This document shows, one piece after another, positions 33,262-45,015 of a DNA stretch of 64,000 nucleotides (positions are counted from its first letter, which is position 1; the number at the start of each line of letters is the position of its first letter). A program made the translations under genes and the position numbers. Under the pieces are notes generated by a model that had not been told where the DNA came from, made no database searches, and saw only the letters and a list, made by a program, of their open reading frames with translations. The DNA is from Parietaria judaica (taxonomy: Eukaryota; Streptophyta; Magnoliopsida; Rosales; Urticaceae): positions 13,167,001 through 13,231,000 of the forward strand of contig OX940869.1 of NCBI GenBank assembly GCA_954871525.1, in the 5' to 3' direction.

Positions 33262-33953
33262 ATTAATTGCTATTGGTCAGTTTTTGGTGCTTTTGCCCTC
33301 GTTTGATGCGCGTGCGACATTCGAAACGATGTCATGTAGCAGATTCCGGCTTGCTTTTGGTTGCCCTTCACTTCTATGATCCTCCCATCCTCTCTTGGGA
33401 AGCGGATGATTTGGTGGTAGGTAGATGGCACAACTTTCATCAGGTGAATCCACGGTCTCCCGAGGATCATGTTGTAGGCTGTGGGGCAATCTAGCACCAG
33501 GAAGATTTTTATCTTGCCTACTCCACAGGCGACGATTGACAGTCTGACTGTCCCCAAGGTGTCGACCGTCTCACCATTGAAACCGGTCAGAAGGATGTTC
33601 CCCCTATTGATTTATGTGTCATCGATACCCATTTTGCGTAAGCATGGTAGGAAGATGACGTCCACCGAGCTACCGTTGTCGACCAGGATTCTTTCGGTCG
33701 CATAACCGGAGACTAGAAGGGTGATGACTAGAGCGTCATCGTGAGGCCCGACTAAGCTCGAGGCCTCACTGTCTTTAAAGGAGATCTCGTAGTCGGGCTA
33801 TTTCCGTGGGAGGGCCACCGGACCAGCCTTCAATCTTCTTTGGTGGGCTTTGATGGAGTTGATCGAGTTCCCGTAGAATTGTGATCCTCCAACTATAGTG
33901 TAGGTTCTTCCGATTCCTTCTTCAGTCACCGGTTCCTCTACATCTTCCGACTC
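33262..33953 (-). pseudogene. Gypsy-2 aspartic protease
   Basis: The active site RILVDNGSSVDVIF keeps the catalytic Asp (near 33680). The frame 33557-33270 has GTVRLSIVACGVG and YNMILGRPWIH, the C-terminal protease motifs. Stops occur at several points, for example near 33612 and 33270. It follows gag and precedes RT, the usual order. It would process the polyprotein. Confidence 0.7.
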
Positions 33954-35816
33954 CTAGTCTGTCTGCTCTTCTAGCATGAGAACTTTGCCTTGTTTGTTAG
34001 GGGGAGCGTTGTTGCCTTTAGTCGGGTGCTTCTGCTCGGGTTTGGCACCGCTGCCCTGGCCGATGCTAGGTTGTTGGGCCTGCTCAGTGCGTTCGCCCTC
34101 CGACCTGAAAAAATCCAATGGGAGATCCCCGACCTCACCCCTAAGATATTTATCGGTGAGACGGGCCCGTAAGATCATGCGATTTCTGGTATGGTGTCCA
34201 TACCTCTGGTGGAATTTGCACCAGGCACTCATGTCTCTGTTGTTGGGCGCCATATCACCGGCGCTCATGTACAGTTCTCCTTGCTCGTCGGCTTCAGTTT
34301 CTTCCTCGGCCTCCGAGTTCAGATTGTAGACCTGATTTTGGGGTGTGCTCTTCCCCCTGGTTGGGATATTCCGTGCTGAAAATTCCCATGCTGGGGATTA
34401 GATCCCCTGGTAGGAACGTGGTTCCTAGAGCTCTTAAAGGGGGGCGGCTGCCCGTTTCTTGACTGATGTGGGTGCACCCCGGGTCTTGGTACATTCGGGA
34501 ATGATCCGAATTTTCTCTTTAGGGCCTCGTGCTCTTCATCGTGCTTGATCCAATTGGATACGCGGTGAATCACGTCCTCTATCGAGTGTACCGATTGACC
34601 AGTATGTCGGTCTTGAATCTAGAGTCATACCACAACCCGCTGGTTAGGGCGGCTATGGCCGTTTCGTCTGCTAGTCCGTTGATTCAGACCATTTTTGCCT
34701 TGAACCTTGTCATGAAGTCCCTGAGTGGCTCGTTTGCCCTTTGCTATAGAGCGTACAGGTTAGCCACGGTGGTCTCAGTTTCCATAAACATGGAAAAGTG
34801 TTTGAGAAAAACCATAGTTCGTTGATCGAAGCTATCGATCGATCTTGGTTCTAATTTGGAGAACCATTCCATTGCTGCCCCCGTGAGTTTTTCAGCAAAA
34901 TACTGGCACTTTCCGGCGTCCAGCTCGTGGGCATCTAGGTTGGCCCGTCCCATTGCAATTCGGAATGCCCTTAGGTGTACCTTTGGGTTAGTGGTTCCGT
35001 CGTACTTGGGCAGGTTAATCTGCCCGCCATGTCTCAATTGAGTGTCGGTGATAGCTGCTGAGAACGGGGTTCTCGTCTCTTCTTCGGCTAGGCGCTCGAT
35101 TTCGGGGGCGGCAGATACTGCCCGGTGTACTCGGGAGTCCACCTTGGTGAGTCTCTCCCCCATTCGAATCATGGTGCGTTTGAGATCTTCGAGCTCGGAA
35201 CTGTTTTGTGAAGAAGGCTCGATTTGAGAAAGTTGAGGATACGGGCCTGCACGATCACCCTTGTATGTTGAGAGTAATTGCTTGCAAGTCCGTGAGGTGT
35301 GAGGTAGTTCGTGTTCTCTGCCCGCGACGGGCTCGAGAGTCGAATACCTGATGGGTGATTGCGAGATTGCTGGTGGGGTGTGTTCTGCCCGAGATGGGGC
35401 TGATTGGTCCCGAAAGCGGGGACTCGGAACCGAGGGGTGCCGTTGCGAGGCGGCGAAGGCAGCGCGCCCGAGGGTGAGCCCCTCGGTTGAGGCGGCGTGC
35501 TCGGGCGTGGTCCCCTTGGGAGGGGTGGCTGGTCAGTTCTCTGGGCTCGGGGATCGTTGGGGTCCAGGAAATCAAAATGGACCGCATTAACCCTTTCGTG
35601 ATTCCTTTGTCCAGAGGTTTTCCCGGGCTCGTTAACAGAGTATGGCCTCTGTTCGAGTCGGGTCTGGCTGCTCATGAGGAACTCAATCTGCCTTTTGAGC
35701 TCGGCATTTTCAGCAGCCCTTTCTTGGAGCTAGGTCCTCAGAGTCTGCTCTTTGGTACCCTGGTCGGGAGTTGTCTCTACCAGGGCATCAGAGGCAGGGT
35801 TCTCTTTCGAACTCAT
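33954..35816 (-). pseudogene. Gypsy-2 gag
   Basis: The start MSSKENPASDALVET at 35816 is the first ATG after the primer-binding site. TAG at 35732-35730 replaces a Gln. A proline-rich N-terminal region follows (PPLPRGPRPSTPPQPRG), then the capsid (INLPKYDGTTNPKVHLRAF, MEWFSKLEPRSIDSF). A degenerate zinc knuckle CKFHQRYGHHTRNR comes last, where the final Cys is Arg. Frame changes near 35170, 34740 and 34300 break it. It packages element RNA. The N-terminal third matches the gag of the element at 63223. Confidence 0.8.
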
Positions 35817-35856
35817 CGTCGTGTCGAAGTATGATAGAGTTAGCGAGATCAAAGTT

Positions 35857-35876
35857 TCCCACAGACGGCGCCAAAC
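35857..35876 (-). other. Primer-binding site of Gypsy-2
   Basis: Directly inside the 5' LTR the minus strand reads GTTTGGCGCCGTCTGTGGGA. TGGCGCCGTCTGTGGGAA-type sites are common behind plant Gypsy LTRs; I do not name the tRNA. The third Gypsy element has the same site with one change. Confidence 0.7.
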
Positions 35877-36854
35877 TGATGAAGTGTTTTCACACACCAA
35901 CAGTCACGTGAATTGTGAATGGGATTTCGATTTGATATTGCTGAGTTTTTTGTGGACTCTGACCTCCGCGTCGTCAATACTTTAGATGGTGACAAATATA
36001 AATAAAATCAAAAGAATTAAGAAGAGTAGAACACCGAGGTTTTTTAGAGAGGTTCGTCCCAATGCGGTAGTTGAATACGTCCTCTGTATGTTTATTGCTT
36101 TGAAAAGGTGATCAACCGAAACCACAAGCCAATTTCTGGTAGATCGAAAGTAAAAGATGAAAACACTTTGAAAACACAAATCTCACAGACTCTTTTATCT
36201 CAGAATGAATGCTTGCGTGCGTATGATGGGGCTGTCTCCTTGCTTTATAGGCTTCTGGTTTCTGCCCGTTGGAAGTGTACGTTGGTGGTGGCTTCGAGTT
36301 CGGAGCTTGGCTTGCTGTCGAGCTGACACGTGGGCCACGTTCTGAGAGATTTGCGTAGTGGTGGACTTTGACTTGTTGTCATGGGATTTGAATTTGGATC
36401 GTGGCGATTTTCCTGGTCGGGCTTTGGAGGTTTTAATTGAGGTGGTTGACTTAGTCTGCTCGTGCTCGGATGTTTCGTATGCTTTTGCTCGGATCCCTTT
36501 GTGACAATCTCTGCCCGGGGCGAGCTTTGGGTTCTTCAGGCCTTTTGGCCTGATCGTAACTTTGGATTTTAACCAAGTGTTGTCTTGAGCTGAAGTGGGA
36601 ATCTTGAGCTCTGCTCGGGATTTTTCTTTTGGGCATTTTTGCTCGTGGTTAGCTTCTTGCCTTGTGGGATTTTAGTTTTGTCCGGGCCTGAACATAGTCG
36701 AGTGTCCATTGGGCCTCTGGGCTTTGTATTTTATAAGCCCATTTTGCATAAATATTCAATTATATTCATGACTTATGCTTTTAATTAATTTTGAACAATT
36801 AATTTAATTAATGATCTTATAATTCCTATTAAGGAAAGAATTTGCACATCAACA
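35877..36854 (-). repeat. 5' LTR of Gypsy-2
   Basis: This 978-bp repeat pairs with 24083-25053. A minus-strand TATA-like box is at 36244-36249. Intact ends and the CATAG duplication outside show that this end is complete. Confidence 0.9.
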
Positions 36855-36859
36855 CATAG

Positions 36860-37902
36860 TTTAAATAAATATATGATTAAATAATTACACAGAAGTAAAA
36901 CTATAATGCTTAAAATTTAGTAAGATAACAACTTAAACTTTAAAAACTTTATAAATAATATTAAGAAAATAATGTTAAAGATAGCATCAAATCAATTATC
37001 AAAGTGATGCACTCATCGTGACCATAAGGCGGTTAACAATTTTAAAGGATAAAAAAAATAGCTTTGAAGTGGCAAGTGAGGCGGTTAATAGTTTTGGATG
37101 AAAAAAATAATAATAATAAATAAAGCAAATGTCATTTGTGACTCAAGATTTCAAAAAAATACTCTTTTTTAATTATGGTAATCATAATTATCAATAATTT
37201 TTAAATTACGTTTAACGTTAAACCACGTTTGATCTTAATTTTTTTTAATTAAAATAAAAAACAAAAATTTTCCTTAAATGTAGCAAACTAAATAAATTAA
37301 AAATAAATCTCCCCTATTAATCAGTGTTATTTTCGATTAGCACTAACAAATCACGTTTAATCCTCCCTATTTTGACGATTAAAAACAAAATCTTATTTTC
37401 GAATTTTTGGTCCCTATTAATCAGTATTTCTTTGATTTTTTCTCCCCTATTAATAAATATTTTAAAAACAAAATTTCAAATCAATTCTCTACAATTTTTC
37501 CGCCATATTTATATTTACGTAACTATATTTACGATTCTATATTTTTACGTAACTATATTTACGATTCTATATTTATGTAACTATATTTACAATCGTAACT
37601 GTTTACGATTCTATATTTACGATTCTGTATTTTTACGTAACTATATTTACTATTCTTCGCCCCATGTACAGAAATAAAAGGCTTAAAATGAATTAAACAC
37701 ACAATAATCCAAGGATCTCACACGAAACGTAATTGTTGGTGAGTATATTTACGTATATTTAAAAAACTGTAAATATATTTACGAAATTTTATTAAATCTT
37801 GAACCCGTTGAACTGTAAATTATATATTTACGAAATTCTAAAAACTGTAAATATATTTACGAGAAATTATAAATAAATTCACAGTTTATAGCTATACAAT
37901 TT
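36860..37902. other. AT-rich spacer with short repeats
   Basis: No gene is seen. From 37510 to 37660 a ~30-bp motif (TATATTTACGATTCTATATT and variants with TTACGTAACT) repeats about five times. TGTAAATATATTTACG recurs at 37770-37870. Confidence 0.5.
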
Positions 37903-38198
37903 CTTAATGACGATGTTCTCCTGCCAAGTGAACGACTTCACAGAAAAACCTAGCTTGGTCAAGAAGCCGGTCCACGACTTGACGAAAAAAAACCCGAGCA
38001 AGCCGGATACGATGTTGAGTGAGGGATGATCCCGACGGTGAGGTTGAGCATGTGCATGATTATGCAGAAGAGAGCTCCGAGGATCACGCTCACCACCAGG
38101 CCTCGGATCGTGATCTGATTCTTTCACTCCGGGATCTTCTCTAGTGAGTCGCCGAGCAGTGGCTCCAATATCTCCACCAACCTGCCGTCGCTGCCCAT
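37903..38198 (-). pseudogene. Yellow Stripe-Like (YSL) transporter, first-exon fragment
   Basis: The start at 38198 gives [23 protein letters not shown] at 38126-38124 replaces the Trp of the family's WK(N/E)QIT motif, and [20 protein letters not shown] (first membrane segment) follows. A frameshift near 38018-38024 separates this from [20 protein letters not shown] and [14 protein letters not shown] proteins move metal-nicotianamine complexes across membranes and have about 650-700 residues; only about 95 remain. The similarity ends at 37903, where an exon boundary is plausible, but no GT donor follows. 5'-leader-like sequence (to about 38390) precedes it. It could be a transposon-captured exon or a gene relic. 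Confidence 0.65.
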
Positions 38199-38668
38199 CG
38201 GAGGAGAATCTCCAGTGTGGAAATGGAATCTCCGATGAATGTGAAACCGTAAGTCGATCGAGAATCTTCGCGGGAGTGCGACGGCACGACGGGCAGCGTG
38301 CAGAGGAGGAGGGCGACGGCGAGAAAGGGAGAGAACGTGTTCTTCGACGGAGACAAGAGAGAGAAAATGTCGTAATAATATTTTGAATTTTGAAATTAAT
38401 CATCCATTAATCTATTAAATGAAAATCGTAATTATTTTGAAATTGTCAACTTTTGAAATTAATTTTGAAATTAAAAAAATTAATAAATAATTATAACTAA
38501 GGTTAATATGGTCATAAAAAATTTATTAATGGATACAAAATAATCATATGAAACTATGGGTAATTCTCTTAAACCTTAGGTATTTTTGGGTATTTGGTGA
38601 GTTTTCCAAAACAATAAAGTGGTCACGAATAATTCATCGCAAACAAAATACAATCGCTAATTAAAGTT

Positions 38669-38676
38669 TATAAATA
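38669..38676 (+). promoter_or_regulatory. TATA box of the F-box gene
   Basis: TATAAATA lies 69 bp before the ATG at 38745, followed by a CT-rich leader (CTATTCTCTCTCAG). The spacing is normal for a plant core promoter. Confidence 0.55.
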
Positions 38677-38744
38677 AACCCTAGATAATCCTATTCTCTC
38701 TCAGTTCCTGAGTTTTCAATCTTCGTCACCTTTCACCAGAAACA

Positions 38745-40228
38745 ATGGCAGCAAACGAATCTAACGGCTACGATCATCGCAATCCAGACCGACTCACAGA
38801 GGTAAAACGCTAGTCCAACGCTGAACCAAATACAATAGTTTGTTTATTTCTTAAACCCTAAGCCTAAGTATTCTGTGTATTTCCACTAGATAGCGTCTAT
38901 GATGGGAAAAGAATGGAAAGGGAAGCGAACGCCCCGCAAGCCGGGGATGAGGAGAGAAAGCCAGTGGAAGCGAGTGCGGCTTGCGGGTCAGCCGGGAATG
39001 AGAGAAACCCATCCACTTTCGAGCCTGCCGGATTCTATCGTCCACCGTATCATGTCGTTCCTCCCCATGAATGATGCTGTGCGAATGACGGTGTTGTCTA
39101 AGGAATTTTTGTACCTGTGCCGGTCTTTCCCGGTCGCCAAGTTCAAGTACTATTCCAAGTTGTTCAGAGAACACCGGCGGTGTGTGCTGACCACCTGCAC
39201 CGATTTCGAGAGCCTGAGTCTGGTGGCTCCGTGGTGCATGAACACATCAGAGTTTGTGATGTACGCGCTTCAAAACAACGTCATCGAGATGATCATGATC
39301 AAATGCCCGTTTAGCTATTTTGATGTGTTTCATCAGATCACGGGTTCTGTTTTGCCCTATTTTGTCTTCGGATCCAAGTCCATTAAGAAGCTGAGCTTGA
39401 GTGGATATCTCTTCGATCAAAGGGTTATGAAGATCGAGTGTCCTCTCATGGAGGAGCTTAATCTCACTGACTTTATGGCCATGCCTACAAGCACGACCAT
39501 CATGCCCTAAGCTCAAGACTGTGAAGCTTTCAGATCTCCGCAACGTCGAGAAGATTCAGATTCACGACAACACCGCGAAATCCCTTGAGTCTTTCTCGTT
39601 CAGCATACATATCAACCAAGCCATGTTTCACTACAAGGACATAGTCAACCTCGCCTCGTGCAAGTCCCTGAAAGCCTTGAAATTGTGCCACGTGGAGGTG
39701 GACGATAGCTGGTTTGTGAGCAATGTCCTTCGCCTGGATTCACTCGAGAGTCTCTCGCTGAAGCGGTGTCGTTCGCTGAAAAACCTCATCATGCGCAGTG
39801 AGAAACTTGTAGTCGTGGAATTGGAATATTGTACAAATCTAGTGTGTGTTGACTTGGATGCCATAAACCTTGTTCGATTTCGTTTGGAACGAGGAGCTAG
39901 AAAGTGCAGGGTTAAGCTCACTAAGTGTCGGCACTTGAGGGAATTGACTTTGAGAAGTGATGTGGCAGTGCCGACGGCGGCTTGGACTCTGAATTTCGAG
40001 TTCTTGGAGAAGCTGAAATTGAGCTCATGGACGAATGTGAAAACCCTAACTGTGAAAGCGCCCCGCTTGATGCTCTTGGAGGTAGAGAGATGCCCGGGCC
40101 TAATAGGGCCCGAGATCATTACGCCGAAACTGCTGTACTATGACGAGGACAAACGCTCGGACATAATACGCAATACAACACTGAATTGTGAAGCAATTGA
40201 TGATTTTGATGATGAAGATATATATTAA
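38745..40228 (+). pseudogene. F-box/LRR protein gene with one frameshift
   Basis: Exon 1 (38745-38801, MAANESNGYDHRNPDRLTE) joins exon 2 (from 38890) in frame across an 88-bp GT-AG intron. Near residue 60 lies the F-box LSSLPDSIVHRIMSFLPMND. Leucine-rich repeats follow (SIKKLSLSGYLF, LKALKLCHVEVDD, SLESLSLKRCRSLKNL, LRELTLRSD). F-box proteins recruit targets to SCF ubiquitin ligases through SKP1; the target is unknown. The frame stops at 39510 (TAA) and resumes one base over (CPKLKTVKLSDLRNVEK), running to TAA at 40226-40228. One extra base near 39500-39505, or a two-base loss, explains it. It is either a recent pseudogene or an error; the rest, with its acidic C-terminus (DDFDDEDIY), looks intact. 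Confidence 0.75.
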
Positions 40229-40797
40229 TATTATTATTTTCAAGCTAAGGTTTTTCATAGTGAAATATTATCATACTACTTGGTTGTACAAAACTCAAAC
40301 CAAGGCGATGCTGCGAATCTCGTAATTTCCTTCATGGAATTGTGGAACCGGAAGATCGGGAATTAAAAGCGAAGATCCCGACATTGACCAAGTTGCAATC
40401 TTTGATTTATTTGTTTTTCTTTACTTCTTATTTAATTTAATTTCCTTTGCAATATTTTTTTTTTTTGGTTTTTTGTTTTATTTTTACATTTATGTCCGGA
40501 TTCTCATTCAATTTGGTAAATAAAAGACTTTATATGGTCATGGTTTATTTTGTAAATCTTAGTGTTGATTGAATGAGAAAGTCAGTTTTATACCAAACAC
40601 AAGGCCCTGTACATATTTTTGTTTATGGTTAAATTTTTTTTTTTCATTAAAAAAATTACTTGTTAAACATCAATAATATAAATATATAATTCATACAAAA
40701 GATATTATAGTGCAAGTCACATACATTAATACATTAATAAGTGTACATGATAACACATTATAGTACAAGTCACTTACAACAGTAGAAGAGAGAAAAG
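40229..40797. other. 3' flank of the F-box gene
   Basis: AT-rich, no gene seen. A small duplication (ACATTATAGTACAAGTCAC-type, near 40700 and 40755) lies just before the CACTA terminus. Confidence 0.4.
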
Positions 40798-42842
40798 CAC
40801 TAGTACAAATAGGGGAATACACAATAGAAAATCAACGTTGTTTAAACATTTAACAACGGTCAAATTTCGTTGTGCAAACCAACGTTGTGCAATATTACAC
40901 AACGAAACAAAAAACCGTTGTCTAAGCTCCCATACCACAACGCATTTACGATGTTGTGGTAAATCTTCACGCCGGGGCCTTAATATTACAGCCGTGGCGA
41001 AAAATGTTTAAACAACATATAATTTTCGTTGTTAGTTCATGAGTGAGGCTATATGATTTTAACCTACTGCTGTGGCAAAAAATAAATAGCTACGGCAAAA
41101 TTTCGTGGAAGAACTGCGGCCATAAATTTTTCGCCGTGGCCATTACAAAATTATAGCTGCTGCGAAAATTGTTCCGCCCTGGCTATTTTTACGATAAATA
41201 AAAATTGCCAACATTTCTCACCGCGGCTATAAAATTTAGGCCGCGGCGAGGATTTTAAAAAAATCGCAAATTTTCCGCTAGATTTATTTCTTCGCTGCGG
41301 CTTTTTTATTTTCACTGCGGGTTCGTTCGTAATAATGGCCTCGGCGTGTTTTTTTCCGCTTCGGCCAATTTTCATTTTCCATCTGTTCGTAATAACGGCC
41401 TAGGCGCATATTTTTTTGCCTAGGCTAATTTATATAGATAAAAATCCATAAATATAAACGTATTAAAAAACAAACTAACTGTAACAATATCCTTCAATGA
41501 GAATTCCAACTAAAATAAACAAATGCAACAATTATTCAATCCCATAATTTAACTGTGCATAATTGCAACTAAAATAAATATCAATGCGACAATTATCCAA
41601 TCACATAATTTAATAGTGCATAACGAACATTTAGCAAATCTATTTTACTACGAAACTTAAAAATTGAAATCAACCACTGCCTCTACGTATTGCATCGCTT
41701 CTAATCTAACCTCGTCAATTTCGGCTTGAGAATACGAATTCTTCTTCTTCACAAGCCATGAATTGCTGTGCATAATAATATCTCGCATGTGGCGCGTAAC
41801 GAAATAACCACACTCAAAATTTCCCGGCTGTTTCGGAGATTCTCGCGCGTATTTACCCTAAACCCTCAACCTTAAATACCCTATAATTTTATTTTATTTT
41901 TCTCTGCCACCGAAGGGCCGTCCGCCGTGGCTACTTGTTAACCGCCGCGGCGTACAACTTCATAGCTGAGTCTGGCTTTTTGTTGCAGCTGCGACAACAA
42001 TAGCTGCGCCGCGGCGGTCATTTACAATTGGTAATTGGCATCGTGGTCTGCTAAGGAAATCCCGTTCGCCACAACGGATATATGATCGCCGCGGCTAAAA
42101 TTGATTGCGTTTAATTAAATATTTATAGTTCTGCAATTCGTTTTTATGATTAATTTCTTATTCAAAAACTCTAAATTACTCTGAATCCCCCCAGTAGTGA
42201 TCAAAAATTTGCTGCCTCCCGATAATCAGAACGATTTGTGAGTTTTTCGTGACGAATCTATAGAACAACGCTGGAAAAGGTATTTTTTTTTTCTTAACTA
42301 ATAAATTCTTTGGAGTTTCTATAATGGTAGATTGGGAATTGTTTGAGAATTTTAGGTCTTTGTTTAGGATTTTACGAATGGTTTCTCGGGAATGGATGAA
42401 GGAAAATAGAGACAGTTCTCTGTATCACCGCGGAGTAGATGAATTTTGTAATTTTGCAAGGAAGTATATGATGAAGGTTGGTGAATCTGTGATTTTGTGT
42501 CCATGTGTAAGATGTGGAAACAATCGGCGTTTGATCGAGGAGACTGTTAAATCACATTTGATTGCATACGGGATTATAAACACGTATAAACAGTGGTATC
42601 ATCATGGTGAACTTTTAAGCAGTGCTATGAATAATTAAGACGATGAAGTTGATGTAGATGGTTTCGATGATATGTTTGGGATGGTTAATGATGTTGAAGA
42701 TAATTTGTGCGAACGACCAGATAATTTATATGCGGGTTGATGAATGATGCCGATACGCCACTATATGACGGGTGTGAGCGTTACTCGAAATTGTCATTTC
42801 TCGTGACATTGTTCAATTTGAAGGCTTCGGGTGGTTGGACAT
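40798..42842 (+). mobile_element. CACTA (En/Spm) element, 5' part only
   Basis: It starts CACTAGTACAAATAGGGG, the usual CACTA terminus. CGTTGT/ACAACG repeats (40830-40960) and many degenerate copies of a GCCGCGGC-type palindrome (for example 41229, 41252, 41950) follow, as in CACTA subterminal regions. A TnpD start lies at 42324. Similarity ends at about 42842, with no matching right terminus, so the element is truncated. Confidence 0.7.
42324..42842 (+). pseudogene. CACTA transposase (TnpD/TNP2) N-terminal fragment
   Basis: The frame 42324-42638 contains the transposase-associated zinc domain: REWMKENRDSSLYHRGVDEF, then CPCVRCGN and HLIAYGIINTYKQWYHHGE. After a stop at 42636 the similarity continues (DTPLYDGCERYSKLSFLVTL, then NLKASGGW), the start of the TNP2 domain, to about 42842. 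The catalytic core is missing. It would have bound and cut CACTA termini; it is not functional. Confidence 0.75.
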
Positions 42843-43271
42843 CATAATACGCCACTTCTTGAATTTGTTCATTGAACATCATAATTATTCAATAATTTTT
42901 TTTCAAATCTAACTTCAATAATTCACCAAACATCAAATTCCTCTTCTTTTTTTTTTTTTTTTTTTTTATGTTTCCACCTGAAAAGTAGAAAAGTCTTAAT
43001 TTCTCAATGGAGAACCAAACACGGTTGATTTTGATTTGATTTTGATGCTGTATTTTGTGAAGTTGGACAGTGAAGACTTCTGAAAATATTTTCGGAGCGC
43101 TGAATGGAAGTCAGGGCTTATATATTCGTTCATTTCGGTTTAATTTTCGTCTCCGATTTATTTCAGTTCATTTCACCTGCAAATATCGATGAACAATTAT
43201 TTTAAATTTTACAAGCAGTTCCGCAAGACTGATCATAGATTACAATACATGTTATATATTATTCACATTTC
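42843..43271. other. 3' flank of the O-methyltransferase gene
   Basis: No ORF is seen. A 25-bp T-run lies near 42944-42968. The O-methyltransferase 3' untranslated region should end in this interval. Confidence 0.4.
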
Positions 43272-45015
43272 TCACACAAGAAACGCTTCGATAATGGAGG
43301 GTATTGTGGGAAGTTTGGTGATTTTGTAACGAGCAAAGCCTGCTTCTTTGAGCAAATCGTTCCATTCAAGCTCAGTCCTTTCCTTCCCACCAGTTGTGTG
43401 AGCCATCATGAGCAAGTCGAACACCATGCGAGTTTCACCAAACATGTCGTTTTGCTGGGGCTCGAGAACTATATCCACTATTATGACCTTCCCATTCTTT
43501 TTATCTTCGACTGCTTTGCGACAATTTCTCAGAATCTTTAGGCAATGGTCGTCGCTCCAGTCATGAAGCACCCACTGTGTATCGCAATATAAAGAATAAT
43601 ACTTTTTTACAGCAAGAGAAGTATATAATATATATCGTAGAATATTTTAAGGAGATGTGAACGGCATAAGTATCTATAAGTAAGTAGGCGGCATATATGT
43701 TTTCATTTTGTTGGAATGCTTTATTCACTCGCTATTAGTTGATTGAATTTTTTAATATCCGATAATCGAATTTTATAATCGTAATTGAATTTATATTTTT
43801 TTAAATATGTTAAAGGCCGATAACCGTAGTCGGTTTCAAACCAGATAAGGTTACCGGTTATTGAATTTTTTTTTTTTAAATCGATTTTTATCACTGATTA
43901 TAATTTAAATATTTAAAAAATTATTTTAGAATTAAGTTAGAGAGTTAAGATTACTTTTTTAAGCTTTATTTGTTATTTGGACCGATATGTTTTATTTTTG
44001 CGATAAAATATGTCGAATATTATATTTATTAGAAAAATTGAATAACCTAATCCGGTTAACTGGTTTATAACTGGTTTCAAAACAAGTTAACATTATTTTA
44101 AATAGGTTAAGAGATTTTGATAACCAAACATCCGGTTTAAGGATATTAAAATACGAATAACTAGATTAGATTATGGATACCAAATAGTGAAAAAAATAAT
44201 AGGTTAACTGACCTGTTTCACCCTTACCCTTTATTAAAATTTCTTTGGTTAATTACCTTAATGAAAACGGCATCAGCACTGGGAACATCCTCAAACATGT
44301 CACCGCCCACGTGCGTTACGCCGTTGTAGGCCGGCGCTGTGTCAACGACGTGTGGCAGATCGAAGTTGACACCGCGGATGTGAGGGTGTGCTTTTACAAT
44401 CTCTGCCACGACCCCGCCGGTCCCGCCTCCCACATCAACTAGCGTTCCCGCAACACCGGCGAATCCCTCCCTGTATGCTTCGAGCACCGGCCCCACAATG
44501 AGACAGCCCACGCACGCCATGGCCTCGTTAAAGAGCTTGTTGAACTCGGGGCTGGCCGACGCAAAGTCCCACATCTTGCAGCCGTGGGCCTTCTCGAAGG
44601 CGATACCACCATCGCGCACGCACTCACCCAAGTGATGCCACGGTGCCATCTGCAGCGGGTGGGTCTCCATGAGCACCATCGGCACCAGGCTCGGCTTGGA
44701 ACCTTCACGCAGTAGCCACCTCGAACTGTCGTTTAGATCGTACAGTGTCTCGTGACTGTCGTAAGCGGTGAAGATCTTCTTGCGGACGAGCGATCTCATG
44801 ATACGCGAGAGGTAGGGGATATCCACCGCTGAAGACGGGGGTGATGACCTTGAGATCGCCGATGCTATATGGGATAGAGCAGTGGGGCCGCCTTGTGAGT
44901 TGATGATATCCGGAATCCGAAGCTCGACGGCGCATTTCAGCGCCATGGAGTCGGCGAAGCCGAACATGAGTTGCCAGATTTCTTCTTGCCCTTTCAGCGA
45001 TGCATCAGAATTCAT
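43272..45015 (-). CDS. Type-I plant O-methyltransferase (flavonoid/phenolic type)
   Basis: Two exons, 45015-44257 and 43574-43272, give 353 residues after removal of a 682-bp intron (donor AAG|GTAATT, acceptor ACACAG|TGG, phase 0). That is the usual family length. The N-terminal dimerisation domain starts near residue 11. The SAM-binding loop VDVGGGTG is at 193-200, GGDMF at 237-241, the catalytic base His257 in WVLHDWSD, and acidic partners at Asp287 and Glu318. The enzyme moves a methyl group from S-adenosyl-methionine to a hydroxyl of a phenolic acceptor in the cytosol. Overall sequence is closest, from memory, to flavonoid O-methyltransferases of mint relatives; the true substrate cannot be told. 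No stop or frameshift is present. It is the only clearly intact host gene here. Confidence 0.92.

Larger units (their letters stand above)
24083..36854 (-). mobile_element. Complete Tat/Retand-type Ty3/Gypsy element (Gypsy-2)
   Basis: LTRs at 24083-25053 and 35877-36854 start TGATGAAG and end CATCAACA on the plus strand. A perfect 5-bp target duplication CATAG flanks the element (24078-24082 and 36855-36859). Reading leftward: PBS, gag, protease, RT, RNase H, integrase, a ~40-bp repeat array, then an antisense gene and the polypurine tract. All structural parts are present in 12.8 kb, but the coding frames have many stops. It is the best-preserved element of the window and shares gag type with the third Gypsy element at 62310. 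Confidence 0.92.

Noticed and set aside
35042..35834. Plus-strand ORFs opposite Gypsy-2 gag
   Set aside because: They are shadows of the proline-rich gag frame on the minus strand.
44439..44935. Extra ORFs overlapping the O-methyltransferase exon
   Set aside because: They are alternate frames of the clearly conserved enzyme exon.
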